Counted from the first letter of the stretch, positions 35,170-43,985 are shown. The stretch is 64,000 nt of DNA from Leptolyngbya sp. FACHB-8 (GCF_014695575.1 NZ_JACJOO010000087.1:1-64000); one strand, 5' to 3'. Notes: generated from the sequence alone by a model not told the origin. Numbers and translations are program-made.

Positions 35170-36426
35170 ATGACTCTCTATCTACCTCGTCGTCGTTTTT
35201 TAACCCTTTCCGCGGGTGCCTGTCTCGCCACGCTGGTTACGAACTGTGCTTCCAATGGCTCGTCTCAATCTCAGGAGTCAGCCTTCGACCCTAAGACGGC
35301 TACCTGGGACGAGATTGTCGCCGCTGCCAGGGGAACTACGGTCAACTGGGCCATGTGGGGAGGCAGTGACAACATCAACAAGTTTGCCGATGATTGGGTC
35401 GGGTCGAAATTGCAGAGTGAGTACAGTGTCACCCTGAACCGGGTTCCTCTGAATGACACGGTGGAGGCGGTGAACAAGGTTGTCAGCGAGGTGCAGGCGG
35501 GCCTCAAATCAGGTGGCAGTATTGACCTGATCTGGATCAATGGCGAAAACTTTCGCACGATGAAGCAGGGCAACTTGCTCTACGGTCCCTTCACGGATAA
35601 ACTGCCTGCGATGCAGCATTATGACCTGAGCAATCCTGCTGTTCTGTCTGATTTTGGTCTACCTATCGACGGTTACGAAGCGCCCTACACGGGGTCTTAT
35701 TATGTAATGGCTGTGAATGGCGATCGCGTCCCCCAGCCCCCGCAAAACTTTCAGGAATTGTTAGCCTGGGCTCAGGCCAATCCCGGCCGTTTTGCCTATG
35801 TCGCTCCACCCGCTTTTGATGGCAGCCGCTTCCTTCTAACGGCGCTTTATGGCACCACGGGCGGCTATGACCAGTATGCCGGGGCCGAATTTCAGGAAAC
35901 CCTCTGGAATGAAAAATCACCCCAGCTCGTGGAATATCTGAAACAACTGGAACCCCACCTCTGGCGTAAAGGTGAAACCTACCCACCTACAGCGAATCGC
36001 TTAACTGAATTATTTGCCAACGGTGAAATCTGGATGATGCCTATCTTTGTCTCTAGCGTGGCAGAAGGGCTGGCCACGGGGCAACTCCCTCCAAGTACTC
36101 GCGCCTTCACGATGCCCGGCATTTCCCTCAATGACCCTTCGTTTACGGCCATTCCAGTTAATGCAAACAATCCGGCCGGAGCCATGATTCTTGCCAATAT
36201 TCTCGCTAGCCCAGAGGGACAACTGCAAAAATTTAAGCCCGATGTCTGGGGTGACCCGCCATTACTAGATGTCAGCAAAATCTCTCCAGAATTGCAGAAG
36301 CAATTTACGGCTACGGAAACCAGTTATGGTATGCCGCTCAAAACCCTAACACAAGACACAGTTCCGGTTGTCAATGCTGAATACACAACCCGTTTGGAAC
36401 AGATTTGGGAGCAAGAGATCGCCTGA
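35170..36426 (+). CDS. YnjB-like ABC substrate-binding lipoprotein with Tat signal
   Basis: About 418 residues, closely resembling E. coli YnjB. Shared blocks are WAMWGGSDNINKFADDWV, SIDLIWINGENFRTMKQGNLL, HLWRKGETYPP, AIPVNANNPAGA and the VWGDPPLLD stretch. The N-terminus has RRRFLTLSAG (twin-arginine) and LVTNC (lipobox), so it is probably a Tat-exported lipoprotein. I start at ATG 35170 for that signal; ATG 35119 would put 17 unsuitable residues before it. The natural ligand of YnjB-type proteins is not settled; thiamine-like compounds have been suggested. A radical SAM gene follows 55 bp downstream, which suggests the ligand is modified or made by it. Confidence 0.88.
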   Translation: MTLYLPRRRFLTLSAGACLATLVTNCASNGSSQSQESAFDPKTATWDEIVAAARGTTVNWAMWGGSDNINKFADDWVGSKLQSEYSVTLNRVPLNDTVEAVNKVVSEVQAGLKSGGSIDLIWINGENFRTMKQGNLLYGPFTDKLPAMQHYDLSNPAVLSDFGLPIDGYEAPYTGSYYVMAVNGDRVPQPPQNFQELLAWAQANPGRFAYVAPPAFDGSRFLLTALYGTTGGYDQYAGAEFQETLWNEKSPQLVEYLKQLEPHLWRKGETYPPTANRLTELFANGEIWMMPIFVSSVAEGLATGQLPPSTRAFTMPGISLNDPSFTAIPVNANNPAGAMILANILASPEGQLQKFKPDVWGDPPLLDVSKISPELQKQFTATETSYGMPLKTLTQDTVPVVNAEYTTRLEQIWEQEIA

Positions 36427-36481
36427 CATCTTTCGGCATAAATGGATACCAGTTCCCCCTACTCTAAAGCCCCATTGATCT

Positions 36482-37315
36482 ATGATTTTTAAGGAACGTC
36501 CTCCTCGTGATAAAGGCGAAATCCATGAAAACCGCCTGGTGGAGTTACACCTCTATCCTGGCAATCAGTGCAACCGTGACTGTTCATTTTGCACGGTGTT
36601 CGGCAGCCCCAAAGGATGGTTAGTGGAATACACCACAGAACACCTGGATGCTGCCTTGCGTACTGTGATGACGAATGCGTTGGGTGCCATCAAGTTTTAT
36701 GGTGGTGAACCCACGCTGAATCATGAAAATGTCTTATGGGCGATCGCCTATCTCCGTCAGCATGGATACTCTGGAGTGGTCGTGATCTATTCCAATGGTA
36801 TTCAAGCAGAACGCTTATTACAAATTCTTGAATTCGATCCGCTGCACAAAACTACAGCCTCTCTCAACTATTCCATTACCACGGGAGATGGGGCTCCTCA
36901 AATGCCCCGCAAGTCTCTGGAGTTGTTGGAGCAGTATGAGCGGGAACATGAGGGGGCGATCGCGATTGGTCACCCTGATGTGGTTGATTCGGGGCGGGGT
37001 GTTGATCCGTTTACAGGAGAGGCCGAGCGAGCGAAAGAAAGCGCTCGCTGTCCCCATTGCTATCCTGTGCTGACCACCGAAGGTAAGTTTCATGCCTGTC
37101 CTTTTGCGATCGAAAACCCATCTCCTCACTTTCAACTCGGTACAGTAGAGAGTGATGCGGAAACGATCGCCCACAACTTTCGCGCTTTCTTTGACTGGCT
37201 TGACACAGTTCACCAACCCTACGCCGAAGGTCATAACCTCCCGGCTTGCACGGTCTGCTGGAAGCATTTAGCCGAACTGCCTCTGCCCGAGTTCCAGAAG
37301 GATCCTGTTGCCTGA
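36482..37315 (+). CDS. Radical SAM protein with SPASM-like cysteines
   Basis: 277 residues. The 4Fe-4S site is C30, C34 and C37 in CNRDCSFC, followed by GGEP (74-77), which binds SAM. Further cysteines at C190, C193, C206, C256 and C259 (CPHCYP, HACPF, CTVCW) look like a SPASM or twitch cluster for an auxiliary Fe-S centre. Such enzymes use a 5'-deoxyadenosyl radical, often on peptides or small cofactors. The specific reaction is unknown. It is the last gene of the YnjBCD-like run and in the same direction, 55 bp behind the binding protein. No small precursor peptide was seen nearby. Confidence 0.85.
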   Translation: MIFKERPPRDKGEIHENRLVELHLYPGNQCNRDCSFCTVFGSPKGWLVEYTTEHLDAALRTVMTNALGAIKFYGGEPTLNHENVLWAIAYLRQHGYSGVVVIYSNGIQAERLLQILEFDPLHKTTASLNYSITTGDGAPQMPRKSLELLEQYEREHEGAIAIGHPDVVDSGRGVDPFTGEAERAKESARCPHCYPVLTTEGKFHACPFAIENPSPHFQLGTVESDAETIAHNFRAFFDWLDTVHQPYAEGHNLPACTVCWKHLAELPLPEFQKDPVA

Positions 37316-37413
37316 GTGGCTTAAAATTGCTCTAAAGCTTGTGCATAACGCAGTGACGAATCGTTAGGCCAGGTTGCAGTGCGTAATGCTATATGGATGT
37401 TATAACAAGTAAA

Positions 37414-37479
37414 GTTAAATGCTTAAGATAAAAAGTGGCGCGGCGCTTTGCACCGCGCCACTTTTTATCTTAATTTAAC
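37414..37479 (+). terminator. Strong hairpin behind the radical SAM gene
   Basis: TTAAGATAAAAAGTGGCGCGG (37423-37443) pairs perfectly with 37453-37473, with short outer arms GTTAAAT and ATTTAAC. The tip GCTTTGC is like other palindromes here. It may end the importer operon; the remaining gap to 37604 shows only a likely promoter region. Confidence 0.6.
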
Positions 37480-37603
37480 CCGACATGATATTAGTGAGGA
37501 GATGTAAATAAGCCTAACGCTAAGTAAAGATACGCAGCACAAAAAGACGGGCACCTTAAACTAGGATCACAACCCTCTTTGCGATCCGAGTAAGGTCAAT
37601 TTT

Positions 37604-39505
37604 ATGCAGTTCTCCGCATTGGGCCTGAATCAGGATGATGACCAAAACCAAGAGGAACTTCGAGCTGAGCTTGCGAAACTGCGCCGCCAGGTTAGCCGTC
37701 TTAAAAGCTTAAAGACTGCCCACCCGCCGACAAAAGAACAGTGGGAGCGATCGCTTCTCGACATTCAGAATCAAGTTCTAGAGCTAATTGCTACTGCAGC
37801 CCCCCTGCCCCAAATCCTATCCCTTCTAGCTCAGGAGGTTGAAGAACTCTCCGACCTGGGCCTATGTTCGATTTTGTTATTAGCCCCTGATGGGCAAATC
37901 CTGTTTTTAGGTGCTGCTCCGAGCTTTCCCGAGCACTACCAGCAGGTATTGCGGAATGGTATTCCTGTCGGTGAAGGGGAAGGCTCGTGTGGGTCAGCGG
38001 TTTTTCGTCGTCAGTCTGTGATTACGCTTGATGTGCAGACAGATGCGGCCTGGAATCAATACCGTGAATTGGCCCTACAGTATGGCTACCGCTCCTACTG
38101 GTCAAACCCCATTTTTTCTAGCCATGGTGATGTATTGGGTTCTTTGGGCATAGCCTGTGCTAAAACCTGTCGTCCCACCTCCCAAGATCTTCGGCTGATT
38201 CAACTGTCTACCTACTTGGCTGGAATTGCTATCGAGCGGCAGCAGTCTGATAGAGCCCTGAAAGCGAGTGAGGAGAAGCTGCGCTTACTTAATGCCGACT
38301 TGGAAAATCAGGTACGTCAGCGAACGGCAGCTTTGGAGCGATCGCTCATCCATGAAGCCTTGCTCAAGCGCATCACAGATCGAGTTCGCGATAGCCTCGA
38401 CGAAAATCACATTTTGCAATCAGCTGTTCTGGAACTGGGTACGGTTCTGGCTACATTAGCCTGTGAAGCTGGAATCTATAGCCCTGATCAAGCAAGCCGA
38501 ACTGTTTGTTACGAGTACTCAATTCTGCCATCCCGCTTAGGACGGGTGGAAGAGGTTCTGGCGTTTCCTGAAGGAAGTGTTTGCATGGTGGAACGGACGC
38601 CCAGCGGGGGAGCCGTATTCGCCTGTCCAATTCGCGACCAGCAGGATGTATTGGGTGACTTATGGTTGTTTAAGCCGGTAAGTTCTGGCTTTGATGAGTT
38701 AGAAATTCGACTGATTCAGCAGGTGGCTAGCCAGTGTGCGATCGCCCTTCGCCAGGCCCGTCTCTACCAGGCGATCCAGGCCCAGGTCGCGACTCTAGCC
38801 GAACTGAATTACCTCAAAGACGACTTCCTTAACACCGTCTCCCACGAACTTCGCACCCCCATCTCCAATATGAAGATGGCTATCCATCTGCTCAAGGTAG
38901 CCCCAACACCGGCACGGCAGCAACAATACCTCGAAATTCTACAAAACGAATGTGAGCGGGAAGCCAACCTGATCAATGACCTACTTGATCTGCAACGGTT
39001 GGATGCAACGACCGATAACTTACCCCTGGACGATGAAGTAGATCTGATAGCCTGGCTATCTGTCATTACCGAAGCTTTTGAAGGTCGAATTCAATCGCGC
39101 CAGCAATGCTTTAGCTTATACCTGCCTGAAAGCCTACCAACCTTACGAACTCACCAAAACAGCCTGGAACGTATTCTGACTGAACTGTTAAATAATGCCT
39201 GTAAATATACTCCCGCTTTCGGTCAGATTGAACTCTATGTGTTTCCTTTAATTGAACATCCTGCCAGGATCGGAATTACTATCCGTAATCAAGCCAGCAT
39301 TCCCACAGATGATTTATCGCGTATTTTTGAAAAGTTTTATCGCATTCCTCAAAGCGACCACTGGAAGCAGGGCGGTACGGGATTGGGCCTCTCCCTTGTG
39401 CAGAAATTGGTATATCGCTTACGAGGTAGCATTCAAGTAAGCAGTGATCAGGGCTGGACAGAGTTTCAAATTCAATTAACATTTGGAACAAACCTCGAAA
39501 GTTAA
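37604..39505 (+). CDS. GAF-domain sensor histidine kinase
   Basis: 633 residues. A short coiled coil (10-45) leads to GAF 1 (about 50-210), a coiled-coil linker (215-250), GAF 2 (about 255-385), HisKA and HATPase. The phospho-acceptor is H414 in VSHELRTPISN. The ATP-binding boxes are LTELLNNACKYTP and GTGLGLSLVQKLV. No membrane segments, so it should be a soluble kinase. GAF 1 has EGEGSCGSAV, a common ligand-pocket stretch; I see no clear bilin-binding Cys. No response regulator is adjacent. Autophosphorylation and transfer to an unknown regulator are inferred from the family. Confidence 0.9.
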   Translation: MQFSALGLNQDDDQNQEELRAELAKLRRQVSRLKSLKTAHPPTKEQWERSLLDIQNQVLELIATAAPLPQILSLLAQEVEELSDLGLCSILLLAPDGQILFLGAAPSFPEHYQQVLRNGIPVGEGEGSCGSAVFRRQSVITLDVQTDAAWNQYRELALQYGYRSYWSNPIFSSHGDVLGSLGIACAKTCRPTSQDLRLIQLSTYLAGIAIERQQSDRALKASEEKLRLLNADLENQVRQRTAALERSLIHEALLKRITDRVRDSLDENHILQSAVLELGTVLATLACEAGIYSPDQASRTVCYEYSILPSRLGRVEEVLAFPEGSVCMVERTPSGGAVFACPIRDQQDVLGDLWLFKPVSSGFDELEIRLIQQVASQCAIALRQARLYQAIQAQVATLAELNYLKDDFLNTVSHELRTPISNMKMAIHLLKVAPTPARQQQYLEILQNECEREANLINDLLDLQRLDATTDNLPLDDEVDLIAWLSVITEAFEGRIQSRQQCFSLYLPESLPTLRTHQNSLERILTELLNNACKYTPAFGQIELYVFPLIEHPARIGITIRNQASIPTDDLSRIFEKFYRIPQSDHWKQGGTGLGLSLVQKLVYRLRGSIQVSSDQGWTEFQIQLTFGTNLES

Positions 39506-39590
39506 TTCGTGTACATAATACATACCAATCGACTTTCCAGATTTGGTCAATGAGTCGTGTTCTAGAACGGGCTTTAAACAGGCCCTATTT

Positions 39591-39685
39591 TATAGCGCTG
39601 TGCGGGTTGATTAAGTACGGTGGTGTGGGGCACTTCGTGCCCCACACCACCGTTGCTGTACTCAACGCACTTGCACATTGCTATA
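39591..39685. repeat. Family D palindromic element, copy 1
   Basis: 95 bp from TATAGCGCTG to CATTGCTATA. The core hairpin is CGGTGGTGTGGGGCAC-ttc-GTGCCCCACACCACCG, identical to that of the inverted copy at 23819-23913. A further short hairpin, TTGTTTTTTCA with TGAAAAAACAA (about 39689-39724), lies directly behind it. Confidence 0.82.
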
Positions 39686-39737
39686 GGGGTTGTTTTTTCA
39701 TGCGCTTCGTGTGAAAAAACAATCCTTCCAGCAAGCT

Positions 39738-39844
39738 TTACAGCGCTTTTCAAGCGCTTAAAATCTGGTTGTTTTTGTGAGAGCCGTGCAGAGCGCGACT
39801 CTCACAAAAACAACCGTGGCTGATTCAAGCGCAAAGCGCTGTAA
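39738..39844. repeat. Family C palindromic element, copy 1
   Basis: Outer arms TTACAGCGCTTT (39738-39749) and AAAGCGCTGTAA (39833-39844). The inner arm GGTTGTTTTTGTGAGAG (39767-39783) pairs with 39799-39815. Short CAAGCGCTT/AAGCG segments could form a third pairing. A sister copy is at 42601-42704. Confidence 0.8.
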
Positions 39845-39852
39845 AATGCGCT

Positions 39853-40449
39853 TTAGTTTGGAAGAAGACGGTGAAGGCGATCGCCCACTTCCGCCAAGGT
39901 TTCCCCAAAGGCGATAATGCCATCCTCATGCCCAGCCATGATCAGGATTTTCTGTTGAGGCAAATCACTGGCTTCCATAAGTCGCCACATTTCATGCGCC
40001 ATCTCCGGTGTACCGTAGGGAACGGTCGCGTCTGTAGTGGGTAAAACATACTGGTAAGTACGCCAGAGCGCTGAATGATGGATGTGAATAATAGCCTGAA
40101 TTTCAGGGGAATACTCGTACAGTGCGGCGTGGGTTAGAGACTCCGACGAGGCTTTCACGGGGCCAATGCAGTGGAGAGAATTTTGCTCAATATCCCAGTT
40201 ATCAACAACGGTGTAATGACTGGAGGAGGTGTGGGCTAAATGTCCTGTTTGAGTACCCGATATGACAAAAGACGTTTCAGTTTGCTTCTGGCTAATGTTG
40301 CCGTAACCAATGCCATTGGGATATGTGCCAATGAAATCGAGAGTGAACATGCGATCGCGCCACTCAATCAGGGTTGCCAGTTCCTCGGCTCCCATTGGTG
40401 GCCCCTGTTCCCAGTTACAAACAAACTTAATAACCCCCTCATCCAGCAC
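39853..40449 (-). CDS. Class II aldolase/adducin family protein
   Basis: 198 residues of the zinc-dependent class II aldolase fold (fuculose-phosphate aldolase, RhaD, ribulose-phosphate epimerase and MtnB relatives). The metal-binding histidines are in AIIHIHHSALW, a third is in IMAGHEDGII, and the family acid lies in SSESLTHAALYEY. NGIGYGNISQK is the phosphate-binding N-terminal stretch. The substrate is not clear: it could cleave a sugar phosphate or dehydrate methylthioribulose phosphate. It starts at GTG 40449 with AGGA 9 nt upstream; an ATG just before is in another frame. It stands alone. Confidence 0.85.
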   Translation of the reverse strand: MLDEGVIKFVCNWEQGPPMGAEELATLIEWRDRMFTLDFIGTYPNGIGYGNISQKQTETSFVISGTQTGHLAHTSSSHYTVVDNWDIEQNSLHCIGPVKASSESLTHAALYEYSPEIQAIIHIHHSALWRTYQYVLPTTDATVPYGTPEMAHEMWRLMEASDLPQQKILIMAGHEDGIIAFGETLAEVGDRLHRLLPN

Positions 40450-40723
40450 AGTTGTTGTCCTTCATTCGCAAAAAGTTCGCAGAGTTTGGTAGATGAAAAC
40501 CACAAAATTAACCTAATTTAAGCAGGTATTAGCAGTTGTCTCCAAAATTGATTAGTCCGGCTCTAATTTCAGAGACTAATTTACCCGATGCCTACATCAT
40601 GCTGTGCTGTTCGCTTTGCTAGTTGCACAGCATTCTGCGCCTCACGTTCAGTTATGCCTGCCTATCTAATAACTCATCCCCATTGATAGAGGTTAAGCAT
40701 TTCTCTTATTTGGAAGCTTAGGA

Positions 40724-41452
40724 ATGAAGATGAGTTTCTCCAAGACTATGGGTAGACGGGCTGTACTTTGGGTGATTTGGATTGGGTTTGTTGCTTACAC
40801 ATTATGGTTGGCCCCGTTAGATCGGCCTTACACATGGTATGTGGCACGTAAACTCCTAACCTTGCAATGGGGTGACCTCAATGCATATTTGCCTGCCATC
40901 TTCAGTTTGATGGGAGTGTGGCCCATGATTTATGCCTGTCTCATGTTTGCCGATGGGCGAATGCAGGGGTTTCGGAGCTGGCCATACTTTTTAGGATCCA
41001 ACTTCACCGGGGTGATCTGTTTATTGCCGTACTTGTTGTTTCGGAAGCGAAATCAAGAGTTTCAGGGTGAAAAAGATCAATGGTTGAGACTCTTAGAACG
41101 AAAGTCTACCGCGATCGCCTTATTAATTTCAACGATTCTGATCATTGCCTATGCGCTCATTTTGGGTGATTGGAATGATTACGTAGAACAGTTTCAAACT
41201 CGTAATTTTGTTCATCTAATCTCCTTAGACTTCTGCCTGATGTGTTTGGTTTTTCCCATCACGTCATTGCTGGATGATGATATGGCACGACGGGGGATTA
41301 GAAGTTCAGTAGCTTTTTGGGCGATCGCCCTGGTTCCCCTATTTGGGCCGCTTGTGTACCTATGCTTGCGTCCAAAGTTACTCGACAATTCGGTGCAGGG
41401 TCATCCTGCTCAAACAGCATCCAACTTTGTTCCTTATCCTGTGCCAAACTAA
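40724..41452 (+). CDS. Cyanobacterial membrane protein of unknown function
   Basis: 242 residues with about six hydrophobic helices (WVIWIGFVAYTLWLAPL, YLPAIFSLMGVWPMIYACLM, TGVICLLPYLLF, IALLISTILIIAYALIL, LISLDFCLMCLVFPI, FWAIALVPLFGPLVYL). The first half resembles integral membrane proteins shared by cyanobacteria and plastids, but I cannot name a family with confidence. It starts at ATG 40724 with TTAGGA close upstream. There is no obvious operon partner. Confidence 0.75.
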   Translation: MKMSFSKTMGRRAVLWVIWIGFVAYTLWLAPLDRPYTWYVARKLLTLQWGDLNAYLPAIFSLMGVWPMIYACLMFADGRMQGFRSWPYFLGSNFTGVICLLPYLLFRKRNQEFQGEKDQWLRLLERKSTAIALLISTILIIAYALILGDWNDYVEQFQTRNFVHLISLDFCLMCLVFPITSLLDDDMARRGIRSSVAFWAIALVPLFGPLVYLCLRPKLLDNSVQGHPAQTASNFVPYPVPN

Positions 41453-41532
41453 ACCCTCAATCTTGTATTTGGGATACTCTTCTAAGCATTGGGTCGATTT
41501 TTCACGCCTAGTACAGTACGGCTTAAGTTTGC

Positions 41533-41579
41533 CCATGTTTTAAGGTGGAGGTGCGAAGCACTCTCACCTTAAAACATGG
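41533..41579 (+). terminator. Hairpin behind the membrane protein gene
   Basis: CCATGTTTTAAGGTG (41533-41547) pairs with CACCTTAAAACATGG (41565-41579), with GTGCGAAGCAC at the tip. It lies 80 bp past the stop. Confidence 0.5.
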
Positions 41580-41614
41580 ATTGATTGCTGCTGCTTAGTC
41601 CTGGTTGCCTCTTT

Positions 41615-41693
41615 TATAGACAGGATTTACGCATTCTTGTTGTGTATAGTGTACTTCGCACGCCACACATAACAAGAATGCGTAAGTCCTATA
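41615..41693. repeat. Palindromic element ending in GGACTTACGCATTC-type arms
   Basis: TATAGACAGGATTTACGCATTC (split across 41615-41636) pairs with GAATGCGTAAGTCCTATA (41676-41693) with a few mismatches, and TTGTT..AACAA extends the stem. The loop carries GTGTACTTCGCAC. The same AAGTCCTA end is seen at 42732-42739. Confidence 0.65.
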
Positions 41694-41808
41694 GAGTTTG
41701 ATTTGCCGATCATAGAAAAAACTCTATGTGAAATTCACGGCGAATTCATACCCATTGGAGATAGTAGAAGGTGATGAACGGCCTGAAGCATATTCCAGGA
41801 GGTTTCTG

Positions 41809-42390
41809 ATGAGTTCTGAGGCAGCACCCCAGGTACCCGTACCCAAAGGACGAATTAATGCAGCCTTCAAACAATTACGGCTCATGCATTGGGTGATGGC
41901 AGCCTGTTATGTCGTTGTGTTTATAGTCGGTGTCCTGATGGCTCATGCACCCATTGACCCCGTTAGGGCTAATTTCTACACCTTCCATCGCTCAATGGGG
42001 GCATTGACTATAGCTTTACTGACGGCACGCATCTTTTTCCTACAGCAGGTATGGTGGCGTAAGTTTATCCGCCAACGTCCCAAAATGACAGGTGCATGGT
42101 TACGTGGCGTGCTGTTACACACAGCTCTCTATGTGTTTATGATAATTGTTCCTTTATCAGGCTTTTTTCTATCCAATTCTTTCCGCAGTGGTGTCGTTTC
42201 CTTTTTTTGGCTTGTGACATTACCAGATTTATTCCCACAAAATGCGGAAGTCGTTGGTTTAGCGCGTAGTCTCCACTTCTGGTTAGTCTATACGTTCTTT
42301 GCTTTTGTACTCGTGCATCTTTTGGAACAGCGAAAGTTTGTGCAGTCACAATGGCGAAGATTCACAAAAGCCTCGCGCAAAGCGGTTTAA
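41809..42390 (+). CDS. Cytochrome b561-type membrane protein
   Basis: About 193 residues with four or five helices. Candidate haem histidines lie in LRLMHWVMAACYVVVF (helix 1), TFHRSMGALTIALLT (helix 2), VLLHTALYVFMIIVPLSGFF (helix 3) and SLHFWLVYTFFAFVLVHLL (helix 4), the pattern of prokaryotic di-haem b561 proteins. It should pass electrons through the membrane, donor and acceptor unknown. I start at ATG 41809, which has a strong AGGAGG at 41797-41802; an upstream ATG at 41728 would add 27 polar residues and is less likely. Confidence 0.85.
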   Translation: MSSEAAPQVPVPKGRINAAFKQLRLMHWVMAACYVVVFIVGVLMAHAPIDPVRANFYTFHRSMGALTIALLTARIFFLQQVWWRKFIRQRPKMTGAWLRGVLLHTALYVFMIIVPLSGFFLSNSFRSGVVSFFWLVTLPDLFPQNAEVVGLARSLHFWLVYTFFAFVLVHLLEQRKFVQSQWRRFTKASRKAV

Positions 42391-42430
42391 CGACCGCATG
42401 AATTTTACAGTCCTATTCCAGACAATACTC

Positions 42431-42507
42431 TGGACAGTTTTTCTGAAACCTTTGATTTTGCGTGCGCTTCGCGCACGCAAAATCAAAGGTTTCAGAAAAA
42501 CTGTCCA
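42431..42507. repeat. Family F long perfect palindrome, complete copy
   Basis: 77 bp: a 37-bp perfect stem around TTC. It begins TGGACAGTTTTTCTG and the tip is GCGTGCGC-ttc-GCGCACGC. It is the full version of the element at 1-65. One inner base pair differs between the two (CCTTTG here, CCGTTG there) and both strands carry the matching change. Loops are complementary (TTC here, GAA there). Confidence 0.9.
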
Positions 42508-42600
42508 AACTAATGCCAGAGAACTGGCTTACAAAGGCTGATTTCTCACGCCCGAAGGGTACGGAAAATCAACCTTTGCAATCATTTCTCAAATCATTTC

Positions 42601-42704
42601 TTACAGCGCTTTTCAAGCGCTTAAAATCTGGTTTTTGTGAGAGCCTTGCTCCGCGAGGTTCTCACAAAAACAACCATGGCTAATTCAAGCGCAAAGCGCT
42701 GTAA
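42601..42704. repeat. Family C palindromic element, copy 2
   Basis: 104 bp from TTACAGCGC to GCGCTGTAA. The inner arm GGTTTTTGTGAGAGCC pairs with the GGTTCTCACAAAAAC side. The outer 20 bp at each end match copy 1. Direct repeats AATCATTTCT lie just left of it. Confidence 0.8.
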
Positions 42705-42761
42705 GCGAGACACACCGTACCTAACAAAAATGTATAAGTCCTAACACCTTTTTATCAGCTC

Positions 42762-43049
42762 TTAGCCTCTGGACGATTTTGGTACTGCCGTCCTTTGTGA
42801 CTCAACATCTGCCAGAAATTGAGCCCGTTCTAAAAGCTCAAGATCTTCAATTAAATCCTTGCTGGTGTGGAACGTAAATCGACGTTTACCTCCAACCCTA
42901 TTCCATGTCTGCTGAAGTTGTATATCTGGATAATTTCCTTGGTTGAGCTGAGCCAGAGCAGGCTTCCAACGCTGCTCTAGATGATGTACCTCTCCTATAT
43001 AAAGGCGATATGAGCCAATAGTAACAACGGCAAAGATTCCAGATTGCAT
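42762..43049 (-). CDS. Small GIY-YIG-like domain protein
   Basis: 95 residues. It shows the GIY-YIG layout: GIFAVVTIG, then YRLYIGEVHHLEQRW with the key YIG and Arg, then LNQGNYPDIQLQQTWNRVG and FTFHTSKDL. A Glu that could bind the metal lies in the C-terminal helix (DLELLERA). It could be a small nuclease or a binding domain left from one; length is just that of the bare domain. There is no other nuclease part nearby. It starts at ATG 43049 with only a weak ribosome site. It sits among palindromic elements, but I see no link to their movement. Confidence 0.72.
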   Translation of the reverse strand: MQSGIFAVVTIGSYRLYIGEVHHLEQRWKPALAQLNQGNYPDIQLQQTWNRVGGKRRFTFHTSKDLIEDLELLERAQFLADVESQRTAVPKSSRG

Positions 43050-43202
43050 AGGCCAAGGGAAGGTGGGGGTCAGTTAGAACAGACATCAAACTTTTCTTTT
43101 CTTTTTCCAGATAGAGCAATAATCCTTTTCAGTAACTTTTTAACGATTAGTTGCAAGAAAGTGAATTTCTAGAGGTTTGAATCTTGCCCCTTTCTAAAAT
43201 CA

Positions 43203-43256
43203 GAACTCCGAAGGGTAATTTTGCTTAGACTATAGCAAAATTACCCTTCGGAGTTC
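43203..43256. repeat. Perfect 22-bp hairpin
   Basis: 43203-43224 pairs perfectly with 43235-43256 (starts GAACTCCGAAGGG). Flanks match those of the hairpin at 31901-31960, and both have TTGC..CCTTT to the left and GCAAGTTTTGAG-type sequence to the right. Confidence 0.75.
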
Positions 43257-43330
43257 CAATGCAAGTTTTGAGTAGGCTGAAGCCACGGTAATTGGCTCCT
43301 TCCAAATGGTTTTTAAGAATCACAAATAAA

Positions 43331-43399
43331 GCAACCTGTCATTCTTTCTATGGGAATGGTGGCTTTACCACCATTCCCATAGAAAGAATGACAGGTTGC
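43331..43399 (-). terminator. Perfect 32-bp hairpin
   Basis: 43331-43362 pairs perfectly with 43368-43399 (CTTTA loop). It lies 13 bp beyond the stop of the minus-strand gene at 43413, so it probably ends that transcript, although it is far longer than a normal terminator. Confidence 0.6.
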
Positions 43400-43412
43400 C
43401 AGATGCACGACC

Positions 43413-43985
43413 CTAAGCCCAAACTGTTAAGACATATACAAAATAAGCCAAGTAACAAACGCCAATCAGCCCGATAGCAATTTTTCCAGGTAATGAACTG
43501 TACAAATTGAACAAGATGACGCAGCCAACTATCACAAACACAATTTCCAAGGCTGAGACAAGATGCCCGTAATGTCGGGGATCCCAATAGGAAACTGGGC
43601 TCTGAAATCGCCAGTTTGAAAAGGGGAGGAAATGGCGATGGGCATCATCATGGTGCAACGGCAAGTCTCCAGCCATGTGCAACATCATGCTGCCAAACAG
43701 TAATGTTCCAAACTGCGAACCGGCCCATAGTGCCAGAACCAACCCTAATAGAATCAGCGGAATTGAGTTGAAAAAATCAATGAAATTTTGCCAATGGGGC
43801 TGATAGTAGGCCTGTCTCCAGATGATTGCTTCTGGAGTTTTATACAAGACTTTTTCCACGAAGTAGAACACAAACATTGGCGCGTCGGGCAAGATAGCTC
43901 CTATGATTACCGGGGTTAACGTCAGAGCCTGATCTTGTCTTCCCAGGAATAAGAGGCTTGCTACAACATGAGCAGGTGTGTTCAT
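43413..43985 (-). CDS. Membrane protein with His-rich motifs (YdjM/DUF457-like)
   Basis: 190 residues with about four helices. The N-terminal NTPAHVVASLLFLG and ILPDAPMFVFYF, the central MLHMAGDLPLHHDDAHRHFLPF, and YGHLVSALEIV are the His/Asp stations of membrane-bound metal-dependent hydrolase-like proteins. It probably binds a metal at the membrane; the substrate is unknown. It resembles in style the DUF2227-like protein at 46612, but the two do not align in detail. ATG 43985 gives a good family start. Confidence 0.75.
   Translation of the reverse strand: MNTPAHVVASLLFLGRQDQALTLTPVIIGAILPDAPMFVFYFVEKVLYKTPEAIIWRQAYYQPHWQNFIDFFNSIPLILLGLVLALWAGSQFGTLLFGSMMLHMAGDLPLHHDDAHRHFLPFSNWRFQSPVSYWDPRHYGHLVSALEIVFVIVGCVILFNLYSSLPGKIAIGLIGVCYLAYFVYVLTVWA

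Noticed and set aside
42299-42683. Two overlapping open frames across 42299-42683
   Set aside because: They are produced by families F and C palindromes behind the cytochrome gene.
42762-43049. GIY-YIG protein as a homing endonuclease tied to the palindromes
   Set aside because: It is only a bare domain, no intron or IS frame surrounds it, and no sequence link to any palindrome family was seen.
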